Part shown: positions 9,911 through 20,898 of the stretch, one piece after another
How positions within the stretch are numbered: position 1 is the stretch's first letter
Layout of the letters: each line of letters starts with the position of its first letter
Assembly (NCBI GenBank): GCA_037355855.1
Contig: CM074767.1
Coordinates: 3,017,472 to 3,081,471, forward strand
Origin: Pseudo-nitzschia pungens
Taxonomy: Eukaryota; Bacillariophyta; Bacillariophyceae; Bacillariales; Bacillariaceae
Length of the DNA: 64,000 nucleotides
Direction of reading: 5' to 3'
Notes under the pieces: model-generated
What the model was told of the DNA's origin: nothing
Seen by the model: the letters and a program-made list of their open reading frames with translations, nothing else
Database searches by the model: none
Made by a program: the position numbers and the translations under genes

Positions 9911-11798
9911 AATAATAATAATATACTTATTTAAGTAGGAAAATCCACCGAAGGTGGTTAAAAGCTACTCAGTCTGTAACCAGACTTTATTGTCGCCTCA
10001 ATCGAAGAGTCAGGACCCCAAGTCGTAGAACGACGCGCCGCCTCAACCATGGGGAATAGGCCCCAGGTTGTAAAGACGGCTATTTTGCAAACGAACCTTG
10101 GTAAGAAACAGGAAAAAAACAAACCAGTCCAGAGCACAACAGACACTGCTGTTGCAAAGCGTACAGGAGACGGGGTAACAAGAACGTGAAAGGGAAAGAC
10201 ACAAGCAAAACTGTCCCTGGAATGCTGCTGTAAAGCATCAGTAATGCTAGTGGTCAGCCGACACAAGCAAAACCCTTCCTCAGATACATAGTATCAGTAA
10301 TGCAAGTGGTCAGCGTACAAAAGCAAAACTCCTCTCTAAATGCTGGATTGCAGCATCAGTAATGCGAGTAGTCATCCCCAAACACATTCCCCTACCGTAT
10401 GGTACATCAAAAGAACAAGAGCAAAATTTCTCAGGTAATGCTCGTGTACCGTGTACCGTACCATGTAATGCACATCACTTAGAGGCAGTGGAGCCTACTA
10501 CCAAATTCGTAACAGCTGCTGCTGTCCTCCTGTTAGAACTTGGTAGTAGCTTGGAAACAAGGGCTCTAAGTGATAACACTTATGGACCATCAGGGCTATA
10601 GGCTTGAAAACAGATCACAGCTGTACTGTGAACTGGAGGGGTATATGTTGGTGGTGGAGCGTTAAGTAACATGTACTTAGCAGCTTTGGGGCTTGGGTCA
10701 GAAAAACAGTAGGTCCATAATCGAAATCAATTATGGTCCAGCAGGGCAGTAGACTTGAAAACAGATGACAGTTGAAGTGTGCACCTGAAAGGGTTATGTA
10801 GGTGGGAGAGCCTTAAGCAGACTGTACTTAGCGGCTTTGGGGCTTGGGTCAGGAAAAAAAGGACCTTAAGCGAAAACACTTAAAGTCCAGCAGGGCAGTA
10901 GACGTGAAAACAGATGACAGTTGAAGAGTGCATCTGAGAGGTATATGTAGGTAGGAGAGCCTTAAGCGAGCTGTACTTAGCGGCTTTGGGGCTTGGGTCA
11001 GAAAACAGTAGGACCTTAAGCGAAAACACTTAGGGTCCAGCAGGGCAGTAGACTTGAAAACAGATGACATTTATACTGTACACCTGAGAGGGTTATGTAG
11101 GTGGTGGGGCCTTAAGCAAACTGTACTTAGCGGCTTTGGGGCTTGGGTTAGAAAACAGTAGGACCATAAGCGAAAACACTTATGGTCCAGCAGGGCAGTA
11201 GACTTGAAAACAGATGACATTGATACTGTACACCTGAGAGGGTTATGTAGGTGGTGGAGCCTTAAGCAAACTGTACTTAGCGGCTGTGGGGCTTGGATCA
11301 AAAAACAGTAGGACCATAAGCGAAAACACATATGGTTCAGCAGGGCAATGGACTTGAAAACAGATGACATCTGGAATTTCTTGTAGAAATATTCCTACAG
11401 TGGAAGAACCTTAAGTGAGAATCACTTAAGCAGCTTGGAAACAGTGTAGAACATTAAGTATAAGATATACTTAGCGGCCGGTGTTGCTGCTGTACGGTAG
11501 AGTCTGTACTGGAATTGCTGTAGAAAATTATGTGTCGGTTTTGTTTTGGTTGTTGCTGCTGCTCGATCGATCGGCCGTGTGGTGAATTGGCAACCAAATC
11601 AACCAAAAGAAGCAGCCAGCAACTGAACCAATAGCAGAAACGAAGAGCGCAGGTCTTGGTTAATACATGTAGGTCCTGGGGTTGTGATTGGGGGTGTATA
11701 AGGGAGCGAGATATCGCATGGTAAAGTTGTGTAGAAATCTACGTATTTTTAGTACTGGAACATCGGAACGTCGGACAAAATGCGCGATGCGCAAATTG
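9911..11798 (-). mobile_element. Element A copy 2, complete, inserted antisense in LINE copy 2
   Basis: A complete copy of 1888 bp bounded by a 19-bp duplication. Read on the minus strand it starts at 11798 with CAATTTGCGCATCGCGCATT and ends at 9911 in (ATT)n. Between about 11370 and 10600 it holds 150-bp units (GATGACA recurring near 10764, 10913, 11063, 11213 and 11363), fewer and with other variants than copy 1. The 3' 230 bp contain two tandem modules around ACTTGGGGCC/ACCTGGGGCC, then the AGTCTG-GTTA-CAGACT hairpin. No protein-coding frame is supported. The copy fixes both element ends, because its target duplication is unambiguous. Confidence 0.92.
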
Positions 11799-11817
11799 TG
11801 GCCTTGCTGCTAGGTCT
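11799..11817 (+). repeat. Target site duplication, right copy (element A copy 2)
   Basis: Second copy of the 19-bp target TGGCCTTGCTGCTAGGTCT. LINE ORF2 resumes in frame immediately afterwards with ATTCGGGGACGTG. Confidence 0.95.
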
Positions 11818-14800
11818 ATTCGGGGACGTGTCAACAAGTCAGCTGTCTTGAGAGCTATTGCAGTTGGCCATGATGGTGTTGAACAGGTCTTGGAGTCCCA
11901 GTCTACTATGGTTCCAGCTATGGCTGAATCCAATGTCAGGCGTCAACAGCAGTGTCTTGGCACTCCCTCCATGACTCCCTCCTTCATTCAAGATTTTGGC
12001 TACCTAGGCACAGCCCATGCTTCTGCCCAAGTTCTTGATGGCACATACATTCCTCCTCCTGCCACTGACAAGTACCTTTCTGAATTTCTTTCCTGTCTCA
12101 AAGTCCCTGACTCTATTCTGAGTTTGCCCCCCTTTGACTATTCAGTGTGTCCAGCTGACAATGCTGCTGCCTGGAAATGCCAGAGGGAACACACAGCCAG
12201 TGAACCTTCTTGTTTGAGTTTTGCACACCACAAGGCTTTTGCCCTTGATCCACAGTTGAACCAGTTTGACACTCTCCTGAGATCAGTCCCATTGATTGTT
12301 GGCTTCTCTCCTTCTGCTTGGCAGGTCATCACTGAGGTTGAGATCTTCAAGAAACCTGGTGAATATAGAGTGGATAAGATGAGGCTTATCCAGTTGATGT
12401 CTCCTGAGTTCCAAATCAACAACAAGATGATTGGCAGACGCATTCTTGCCCATGCTGAACTTGCCAATGCAGTGGCTGTTGATCAACATGGTAGCAGGAA
12501 ACACCACAAGGCCGTCAACACCTGCCTGAACAAGAAGCTCATATGTGATGTGTTGCGGCAGAAGCGCAGATCTGGTGCTGTTGCTATGAATGATGCCAAG
12601 GGCTGTTATGATAGGATATCTCATCCCATTGCAGGTCTCACTCTTCAGAGCTTTGGGGTTCCTGCCCATGTGTGTGAGGTTCTCCTGTCTACTCTGCAAC
12701 ATGCCAAGCACCACATCAATGAACCTGTTCCTCTCAGTGGTTGTGGCCAAGGCAACGGTATTGGTCCAACTCTTTGGGCTTTGGTGTCAACAATTGTCTT
12801 CCGAATGATGCAACAGGCTGGGCATGGTGTCCATCTTTTCTTTGTCACTGCAATTGGTTTCTCTTGTGGGTTTTGCCTTTGTGGATGACACAGATCTGTT
12901 TTGTGCTGGCTCTGATTCCTCAACCTCTGGTGAGGCCTTGGCTGTTGACTTTCAGGAAGCTCTTGACAGATGGGCTGGTGGCATTATTGCCACTGGTGGT
13001 GCTATTGAACCTGCCAAATCTTTCTGTTATTTGATTGATTTCAAATGGAATGGATCTGGTTGGGACTATCGCTCAATTGATGAAATGCCTGGTGACTTCT
13101 CTGTTGCTGACAAGAATGGCACTCGAGCTACCCTGGATCGGTTTGAAGTTGACCATGCTGACAAGACCCTTGGGGTTTTTATCTCCATGGATGGCAATGA
13201 GGAAGCCCAGATTGCTCATATGAAGTCCCAGTCTCAGTCTTTTGGATCTCAACTCAAGGCTTCCAAGTGTGAGAAGAGAGCCTCCCTCTACACCTTCAAG
13301 TATTCTTTCATGAAGTCTGTTGAATACCCCATGCCTGTCACGCAACTTGATGAGGCCACCTGGACTAAGATTATTCACCCAGCTCTTGTTCCTGTGCTGA
13401 ACAAAGCAGGGATGTCCCGGACATTTCCTAGACATGTATTCTATGGTCCTTCCCTCTATCAAGGCTTTGGTTTCATCCATCCATACCTCCTCCAAGAGTT
13501 TAGCCATATTGCCATTCTCTTTCAGGAATCTGTCAGGTCCTCGCAAACTGGTAGGATTCTCAGGCTAACTGCTGAGGCTCTCCGGCTTGAACTTGGCTTT
13601 CCTCTTCATCTTGGTGTCACACCCTATCATCCTTTTGCTTCATACGTCACTCCTTGCTGGTACAAACATGTGTGGAAGTTTTTCTCTGTTCACCCTGTGA
13701 GCTTGGTTGAAGCCTTCCCAGATCTTCCTCTGCTACATTCCAATGACTGTTATCTCATGCAAGCCTTTGTCAACGCTGGCTTCAGAGGTGCTGACTTGTC
13801 CCTCTTGAATCACATTCGAATGTCCCTCAAGGCTATTTCCCTTGCTGATATTTGTACTCCAGATGGGAAAAGACTCTCTCCCATGGCTTTCCAGCTGACA
13901 TCCTCCAATCACTTGAGGGATCATCTTGACTGGCCTAGATGTCCTCCATCTTGGCCTCCAGCAGCACAGCGCTTATGGACTAAGGCTCTTCAGACCTGTT
14001 TTCTTCCCCCCTGTCCACCCCCTGCAGCCAGGGCACTGGCTCCTTCTTTTCACTTTGGGCATTGGCTCTCTCCCCAGACAGCTTCTCTTTGGCCTTGGTT
14101 TATGTCTTTATCCACCAACAGAATATTCGTCAAAACTTCTACTGGCTGGATTGTGAGCACCTCCCAAGGCAGGGGCAGATACAGGGTCACTTCTGAACTC
14201 ATTTCTGACAAACCAGCCTGTGCTGATGTGCTTGTCTGCCCTGTTATTTGCGGCCAAGTTGTATGCGTGCTTGGGTCCTCAGCCTTTGTTTCTGAACCTC
14301 CTGATATGGATCCTCTGGAGTACAATCCATTTGATTCTCTTCCAGACTCCCCTGCAGATGCCTTTGATGCACTCTGTGAGTCTCCAAGAGTACTTCTCCA
14401 CAAATATTCCCTACCACAGGCTGGCTGTCAGCACCTTGTTGATGCTATTGAGAGTGGTACTGCCAGTGCTGTCTGTGATGGTTCATTTGATCCGGACCTT
14501 CTCAGAGGAACTTCTGCTTTTATTCTGTCACCCAATACCTCCACCAAGACTGCTTCATTGTTCCTCACAGGCTATAATTTTGTCAGTGGGTCCCCTGCGG
14601 ATCAGTCATCCTATAGGAGTGAACTGGCAGGTATCATTGGGGTTCTCACCTGTTGCACTGCTCTGGTGAGTATCTTTGATATTGCTTCTGGCTCTATCAC
14701 CATTGCCCTAGATGGTGACACAGCTCTCAAACAGGCTGAGGGATCATGGCCATTGGTTATTTCCCAGAAGTCTTTTGATTATGTTTATGTCATCAGAAAC

Positions 14801-15949
14801 ATGATTTCTGCCCTGCCAATCTCTGTGCACTTTCAGTGGGTTCAGGGCCATCAAGCTGGAATCTTTCTTGATTGGTGGGCCCTTCGCAATCATCAGGTTG
14901 ACAGCATGGCAAAGGCATTTCTCTCTGTCCATAGAGCTTCTGCCCATCACTATCCCAGACTTGTGTTTGAGCCCTGGGCATTTTCTCTCAATGGATGCAA
15001 GTGTTCAAGGTTTGATCAAAATGCTTTGCATGTTGCCATTTCTGGTCCTCCTCTTCTTAAATATTGGCAGACCCACCATGATATCCCCATTCCACAACCT
15101 GTTTTGGGTTCCATCCATTGGTGTGCCCATCTGTCTGCCTTCAAACGACTCCCTCCTGGCATGCAAAGGTGGTTTGTCAAATTTGCTTCTGGATGCATTG
15201 GTGTTGGCAACCAACTCCTTCACTACCAGTATCAGGATCACTCCCGGTGCCCATTGTGTGATGCAGACAACGAGAAGGTTTCTCATGTGCTCTCTTGCAA
15301 GGATCCTGGGGCTGTCAGGCACAGTGTGTCTGCCTTCAAGGGACCCCTGCAGAACAGGCTTGAAGTTGAACAAACTGATCCATCATTGGTGGCTGCCATT
15401 GTGGATCTTCTCACCAGAGTTCGGAAGGGCCAGAGGATTTATCCATCATCCTACTCACTTGCAATTGCTTCTGCTGTCAGGGCACAGAGGACTATTGGTT
15501 GGCACAACTGGCTCCTTGGTAGGTGGTCCCCTCGCTGGTACCAAATCCAGGCTGATTACTACTCCCACATTGGAAGCAAGCGATCTCCCAAACGCTGGGC
15601 TACAGCTATCATCCATCAGTTCTTTCTTACCTCCTGGGATCTTTGGACCTACAGAAATGAACGACTCCACGGTCCTGGGGGAACCCTTGATGCTGAACAA
15701 CACCAATCTCTTGATGCTTCCATTTCCTCTGAATTGGCAATTGGTGCAGCTGGTGCACTCCCCCAGTCACACTCCCTTTTACAAACCCCTTTCCAAGTCC
15801 TACAAGGTTACACCCTGACTGCCAAGCGGCAGTGGCTTGCAACCATCCACCTTGCCAGGAAGCAGTATGCAGCACCTGTCCAACCTGTGCAGCCATACCA
15901 ACGAGAGGCTGCTCTCCTCAGAGCCTGGCTTACTGGACCTCAGGGTTGA
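11818..15949 (+). pseudogene. LINE ORF2, 3' portion (RT, RNase H, zinc finger), frameshifted
   Basis: The frame runs from the element A junction to 12888, then shifts. The second frame is open from 12824 to 15949. Compared with copies 1 and 4, the sequence lacks 36 bp after CACCACATCAA (near 12717), removing 12 codons between the RT catalytic motifs, and lacks 5 bases near 12836, which causes the shift. RT motif NDAKGCYDRI is in the first frame and FVDD in the second. RNase H residues and the CPLC...HVLSC finger are intact. The last codon context is TGPQG then TGA, as in copies 1 and 4. Confidence 0.88.
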
Positions 15950-16280
15950 TTCCACTTTGTACCTTGGTTTTGTTTTCTGTTCCTGCTTCTCATCCTGTCC
16001 CATCCCTTTTGATACTGGATCTTATCCCAATATCTTCATTCCCATTTCACTTTCTCTCAAGTCCCTATTTTGTGGGACTTGCATGTCTTTTTCCCTGCTT
16101 GATGTTCAAGGTTTGTTTGAAAATTTGTCGTTCTGCCACTTGGGGTCCTGACTCTATGATGGAGGCGACGTTAAAGTCTGGATACAGACTGAGTAATTTA
16201 GTTTCACCTTTGGTGATTAAAGTTATTTAAATACGTATATTAATTAATTAAGAGCTTCTGCCCATCACTATCCCAGACTT

Positions 16281-17261
16281 GTGTTTGAGCCTTGGGCTTT
16301 TTCTCTCAAGGGATGCAAGTGTTCAAGGTTTGATCAAAATGCTTTGCATGTTGCCATTTCTGGTCCTCCTCTTCTTCAATATTGGCAGACACACCATGAT
16401 ATTCCCATTCCACAACCTGTTTTGAGTTCCATCCATTGGTGTGCCCATCTGTCGGCCTTCAAGCGTCTACCTCCTGGCATGCAACGGTGGTTTGTCAAGT
16501 TTGCTTCTGGCAGTATTGGTGTTGGCAACCAACTCCTTCACTACCAGTATCAGGATCACTCCAGGTGCCCATTGTGTGATGCCGACAACGAGAAGGTGTC
16601 TCATGTGCTCTCCTGCAAGGACACTGGGGCAGTACAGCACAGTGTGTCAGCTTTCAAGGGACCCCTGCAGAAGAGGCTTGAAGTTGAACAGACTGATCCA
16701 TCATTGGTTGTTGCCATTGTGGATCTTCTCACCAGAGTTCGGAAGGGCCAGAGCATTTATCCATCATCCTACTCCCTTGCAATTGTGTCTGCTGTCAGGG
16801 CACAGAGGACAATTGGTTGGCACAACTGGCTTCTTGGTAGGTGGTCTCCTCGCTGGTATCAAATCCAGGCTGACTACTACTCCCACATTGGAAGCAAGCG
16901 CTCTCCCAAACGTTGGGCTACAGCTATCATCCATCAGTTCTTTCTTACCTCCTGGGATCTTTGGACCTATAGGAATGAACGACTCCATGGTCCTGGGGGA
17001 ACCCTTGATGCTGAACAACACCAATCTCTTGATGCTTCCATTTCCTCTGAATTGGCAATTGGTGCAGCTGGTGCACTTCCCCAGTCACACTCCCTTTTAC
17101 AAACCCCTTTCCAAGTCCTACAAGGTTACACCCTGACTGCCAAGAGGCAGTGGCTTGCAACCATCCACCTTGCCAGGAAGCAGTATGCAGCACCTGTCCA
17201 ACCAGTGCAGCCATACCAACGAGAGGCTGCTCTCCTCAGAGCCTGGCTTACTGGACCTTAG
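16281..17261 (+). pseudogene. LINE ORF2 C-terminal fragment
   Basis: A 326-codon open frame equal to the last part of ORF2 of the other copies, including the CX2C-X8-H-X3-C finger. It has no RT or complete RNase H. A C-to-T change converts the penultimate Gln codon to TAG, so it ends at ...LTGP two residues early. Confidence 0.85.
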
Positions 17262-17522
17262 GGTTGCTTCCACTTTGTACTTTGTTTTTGTCTTCTGTTC
17301 CTGCTTCTCATCCTGTCATATACCTTTTGATACTGGATCTTATCCCACTATCTTCCTTCCCATCTCATTTTTCCTCAAGTCCCTCTTTTGTGGGACTTGT
17401 TTTGTTCTTTTCCCTGTCTGATGTTCAAGGTTTGTTTGAAAAATTTGTCGTTCTGCCACTTGGGGTCCTGACTCTCTGATGGAGGCGACGTTAAAGTCTG
17501 GTTACAGACTGAGTAATTTAGT

Positions 17523-17540
17523 TTCACCTTTGGTGATTAA
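17523..17540 (+). repeat. Target site duplication, left copy (element A copy 3)
   Basis: TTCACCTTTGGTGATTAA, 18 bp (19 if one ambiguous A is counted), repeated at 19508-19525. The target is the 3' hairpin region of the LINE itself. Confidence 0.92.
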
Positions 17541-19507
17541 ATAATAATAATATACTTATTTAAGTAGGAAAATCCACCGAAGGTGGTTAAAAGCTACTCA
17601 GTCTGTAACCAGACTTTATCGTCGCCTCAATCGAAGAGAGTTTAGGCCCCAAGTTGTAGAACGACGCGTCGCCTCAACCATGGGGGATTTGGTCCCCAGG
17701 TTGTAAAGACGACTATTTTGCAAACGAACCTTGGTAAGAAACAGGAAAAAAACGAACCAGTCCAGAGCACAACAGACACTGCTGTTGCAAAGCGTACAGG
17801 AAACGGGGTAACAAGAACGTGAAAGGGAAAGACACAAGCAAAACTGTCCCTCCAATGCTGGTGTGCAGCATCCGTAATGCTAGTGGTCAGCTGACACAAG
17901 CAAAACCCTGACTAGATACATGGTATCTGTAATGCTAGTGGTCAGCGTACAAAAGCAAAACTCCTCTCTGAATGCTGGAGTGCAGCATCACCAGTAATGC
18001 GAGTAGTCATCCCCAAACACATTCCCGTAACCTTACCGTATGGTACATCAAAAGAACACGAGCAAAATTTCCCAGGTAATGCTCGTACATTCAGTACCTG
18101 CCATCGTAGTGGTACCTGCTGGTACCTAGGTATAACACATAGAGGCGGTGGAGCCTACTACGAAATTCAAAACAGCTGCTGTCCTCCTGTTAGAATGTCG
18201 TAGTAGCTTGGAAACAAGGGCTCTAAGTGAGAACACTTAATACCAGCAGGCCTGTAGTCTTGGAAACAGGTGACAGCTGTACTGTGAACTGAAGGGGTAT
18301 AAGTAGGTGGTAGAGCGTTAAGTAAAGGGTACTTAGCGACTTTGGGGCTTGGGTCAGAAAAACAGTAGGTCCATAATCGAAAACACTTATGGTCCAGAAG
18401 GGCAGTAGACTTGAAAACAGATGACAGTTGAAGTGTGCACCTGAGAGGGTTATGTAGGTAGGAGAGCCTTAAGCAAGCTGTACTTAGCGACTTTGGGGCT
18501 TGGGTCAGAAAAACAGTAGGACCTTAAGCGAAAACACTTATGGTCCAGCAGGGCAGTAGACTTGAAACAGATGACAGTTGAAGTGTGCACCTGAGAGGGT
18601 TATGTAGGTGGTGGAGCCTTAAACGAACTGTACTTAGCGGCTTTGGGGCTTGGGTCAGAAAACAGTAGGACCTTAAGCGAAAACACTTATGGTCCAGCAG
18701 GGCAGTAGACTTGAAAACAGATGACAGTTGAAGAATGCATCTGAGAGGTATATGTAGGTGGTGGAGCCTTAAACGAACTGTACTTAGCGGCTTTGGGGCT
18801 TGGGTCAGAAAACAGTAGGACCTTAAGCGAAAACACTTATGGTCCAGCAGGGCAGTAGACTTGAAAACAGATGACAGTTGAAGAATGCATCTGAGAGGTA
18901 TATGTAGGTGGTGGAGCCTTAAACGAACTGTACTTAGCGGCTTTGGGGCTTGGGTCAGAAAACAGTAGGACCATAAGCGAAAACACTTATGGTCCAGCAG
19001 GGCAGTAGACTTGGAAACAGATGACATCTGGAATTTCTTGTAGAAATATTCCTACAGTGGAAGAACTTTAAGTGAGTATCACTTAAGCAGCTTGGAAACA
19101 GTGTAGAACAGTAAGTATAAGATATACTTAGGTGCCTTGGAATGGAGCTGGGAAACAGATCGAAGCAATAGGCATGTACGTTGTGGGTGTTGCTGTTGCT
19201 GTACGGTAGAATCTGTACTGGAATTGCTGTAGAAAATTATGTGTCGTTTTTGGTTTGGTGTGCTGCTGCTGCTCGATCCTTGGCCGAGTGGTGAATTGGC
19301 AACCAAAGCAACCAAACAAAGCAGCCAGCAACTGAACCGATAGCAGAAACGAAGAGCGCAGGTCTTGGTTAATACATGTAGGTCCTGGGGTTGTGATTGG
19401 GGGTGTAAAAGGGAGCGAGATATCGCATGGTAAAGTTGTGTAGAAATCTACGTATTTTTAGTACTGGAACATCGGAACGTCGGACAAAATGCGCGTCGCG
19501 CAAATTG
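17541..19507 (-). mobile_element. Element A copy 3, complete, inserted antisense in the 3' UTR of LINE copy 3
   Basis: A complete copy of about 1.97 kb, bounded by an 18-bp duplication. Ends agree with copy 2: (ATT)n at 17541 and CAATTTGCGCGACGCGCATT at 19507 on the minus strand. The 150-bp array lies between about 18280 and 19030 and has its own set of unit variants, several nearly identical to one another, suggesting recent array turnover. The 5' region has an extra segment near 19141-19200 relative to copy 2. No gene is supported. Confidence 0.92.
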
Positions 19508-19525
19508 TTCACCTTTGGTGATTAA
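19508..19525 (+). repeat. Target site duplication, right copy (element A copy 3)
   Basis: Second copy of TTCACCTTTGGTGATTAA. The LINE tail continues with AGTTATTTAAATACGTATATT to the ATT repeats. Confidence 0.92.
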
Positions 19526-19555
19526 AGTTATTTAAATACGTATATTATTATTATT

Positions 19556-20380
19556 GTTCTTAGGGCATTCGGACCAGTCATTGTTGTGGCCTTGAATTTG
19601 ACAGGGATTGGATTTCTTCTTGTTTTTGTTCTGGCTAGTGTGGTTGCCAGAGCGTTTCTTGTTGTTGGAAGTAGTAGAACTGTTAGGACGTCTCCCATTG
19701 TTCTTGTTCTTCTGCTTGCTGAGCCGGTCGAGACTACTCATGTGGTCTACGATGAATTGCGCTGTAGTGTCTCTTGTAATGCCGAGGTGGATTCGAACGT
19801 AGTCCTCGATCCAGCTATTGGGGTAGCTGTGGAGCAATATGGTGAGTTGTTGCAGATGGTCCAGATCGGCGACATAGCCATGTAACTTGGCTGTATATTT
19901 CATGACGACCATGAGCCGATCTGTGTCGTCTTTGCAGGTCGATTCCACTTCCTTCTTGCACGCCGCACTTCGAAGACAGATGTGCATGAGATCACGTGCA
20001 TCTTCTGCGTTGTAGTATAGCTTGATAGAGGCCTTGAATGCTGACTTGAAGCCATCTCTTGTTAGTGGATGAACTCCTTGGTTATTTCCTCGAGTTGTTC
20101 TTGAGAGCGTTCAGCACTTAGTTTGAGCGCCGACACACAGGCACCTGCCAAAGTACTTGATGAGCTGTGTATTTGGTATGCCTAGGTCTTCTGCGGCGTT
20201 CATGAAGGCTTCTTTGGTGTGGAGTAGTTCTTCTAGGCCTCCTTTGTCTGTAAAGAGGGGGACCTTGACGCTATCCGAGTGATCTTCTGCGTCGTAAACC
20301 AACAGGGTGACGAGCTTGGGCTTGGAGCTGTCGAAGGAGCTCTTGTAGGAGATAGGAGGATCTCTGTATATTCCTGCCAT
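19556..20380 (-). pseudogene. gypsy gag, N-terminal part and zinc finger, frame broken
   Basis: Starts at 20380 with MAGIYRDPP, the same opening as the other family-1-type gags. An early stop near 20111, after FGRCLCVGA, breaks the frame. A further open stretch (up to 19987) contains the expected central motifs and the finger CQIQGHNNDWSEC. Here the usual C-X4-H-X-H-X4-C has Asn in place of the second His (H-N-N). Gag would form the particle shell and bind RNA. This copy is not functional. Confidence 0.75.
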
Positions 20381-20516
20381 GTTGAAAAGGTTGGTGGAGA
20401 GTTGCTTGTGAGGGATACAAGGTGCCTCTCTTGTTGAGGATAGGGGATTTCGATGATTATTCGATCGGTTGTTCTGTTCAGTACTGAATTCTACTGTTTT
20501 CTACGTTGAAGATAAA

Positions 20517-20528
20517 CAGTAATCACTG
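20517..20528 (-). other. Near-palindromic primer-site region next to gypsy LTR
   Basis: CAGTAATCACTG directly abuts the LTR end at 20529, where a tRNA primer-binding site is expected. No TGG start is present. Three other LTRs in the window are followed by the perfect palindrome CAGTAATTACTG. Confidence 0.6.
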
Positions 20529-20827
20529 TGTTACACTCTAAGGTAGAAAAATTGGAGTAGTATGAAAATTGTGACTTATCGTTAACTCTTAAGAGAGCAT
20601 TTCAGTTTTTGTGTGAACGTTTGAGTATACACGAGTGTTTGAATATATGCAAGCATGCCTCGCTAATATTTGAATATCGGCACACATGCATTGCCAGGCT
20701 GTCCGGCGTACAGTTTGAATTCAATTCAAACACCAGTCAGCTCTTATATTTAAAGCCAGGCGGCTTGTATGTGGGATTCGGTTAATTATTTAATCGTGGT
20801 TCATGCTCGCTACGCTAGCATGTCACA
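20529..20827 (-). repeat. gypsy LTR, 299 bp
   Basis: Ends are TGTGACATG...GTGTAACA on the minus strand. It is the same family as the solo LTR at 32684-32895, which has a 70-90 bp internal deletion. It contains the GGGATTCGGTTAATTA string shared with other LTRs of the window. Confidence 0.85.
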
Positions 20828-20898
20828 CAGGATCATCATGTATTTGATTCTCTGCATTCCCGAAAGACCAAGATCATCATGCATTTGGTTCTCTGCGT
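20828..20898 (+). repeat. 41-bp minisatellite, two units
   Basis: Two units of the form GAAAGACCnnGATCATCATG between two LTRs. They belong with the longer arrays at 21895-22375 and 26274-26412. Confidence 0.7.

Larger units (their letters stand above)
7654..16252 (+). mobile_element. LINE copy 2, longest copy, interrupted by element A copy 2
   Basis: LINE sequence covers 7654-9910 and resumes at 11818 after the inserted element A and a 19-bp target duplication. It runs to a 3' tail ending near 16252, where the usual ATT repeats are ATTAATTAATTAA. The copy starts three bases before a possible ORF1 start, directly after the tail of copy 1, so it may also be 5'-truncated. It contains the only full endonuclease region in the window. 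Relative to copies 1 and 4, its RT region has a 36-bp in-frame deletion after 12717 and a 5-base deletion near 12836 that breaks the frame. Confidence 0.9.
16253..19555 (+). mobile_element. LINE copy 3, strongly 5'-truncated, interrupted by element A copy 3
   Basis: It begins at AGAGCTTCTGCCCATCAC, within the end of the RNase H domain, directly after the tail of LINE copy 2. The coding part ends at 17261 and the 3' UTR runs to 17540. Element A copy 3 then interrupts it, and the last 30-48 bases including (ATT)n lie at 19508-19555. The right flank after 19555 is gypsy gag sequence on the opposite strand, at the position just after the Gag zinc finger. Confidence 0.88.
19556..20827 (-). mobile_element. 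Ty3/gypsy-type remnant: 5' LTR, leader and decayed gag
   Basis: Read on the minus strand: LTR (20827-20529), a palindromic primer-site region, a leader and gag. The element is cut at the Gag zinc finger, where the LINE copy 3 tail begins. The rest of the element is not seen in the window. The gag resembles those at 35019-36104 and 50263-51207. Confidence 0.75.

Noticed and set aside
19540..19560. Poly-Asn stretch as part of the gypsy Gag
   Set aside because: The AAT codons are the LINE (ATT)n tail read backwards, not Gag sequence; whether the original Gag had Asn codons there cannot be told.
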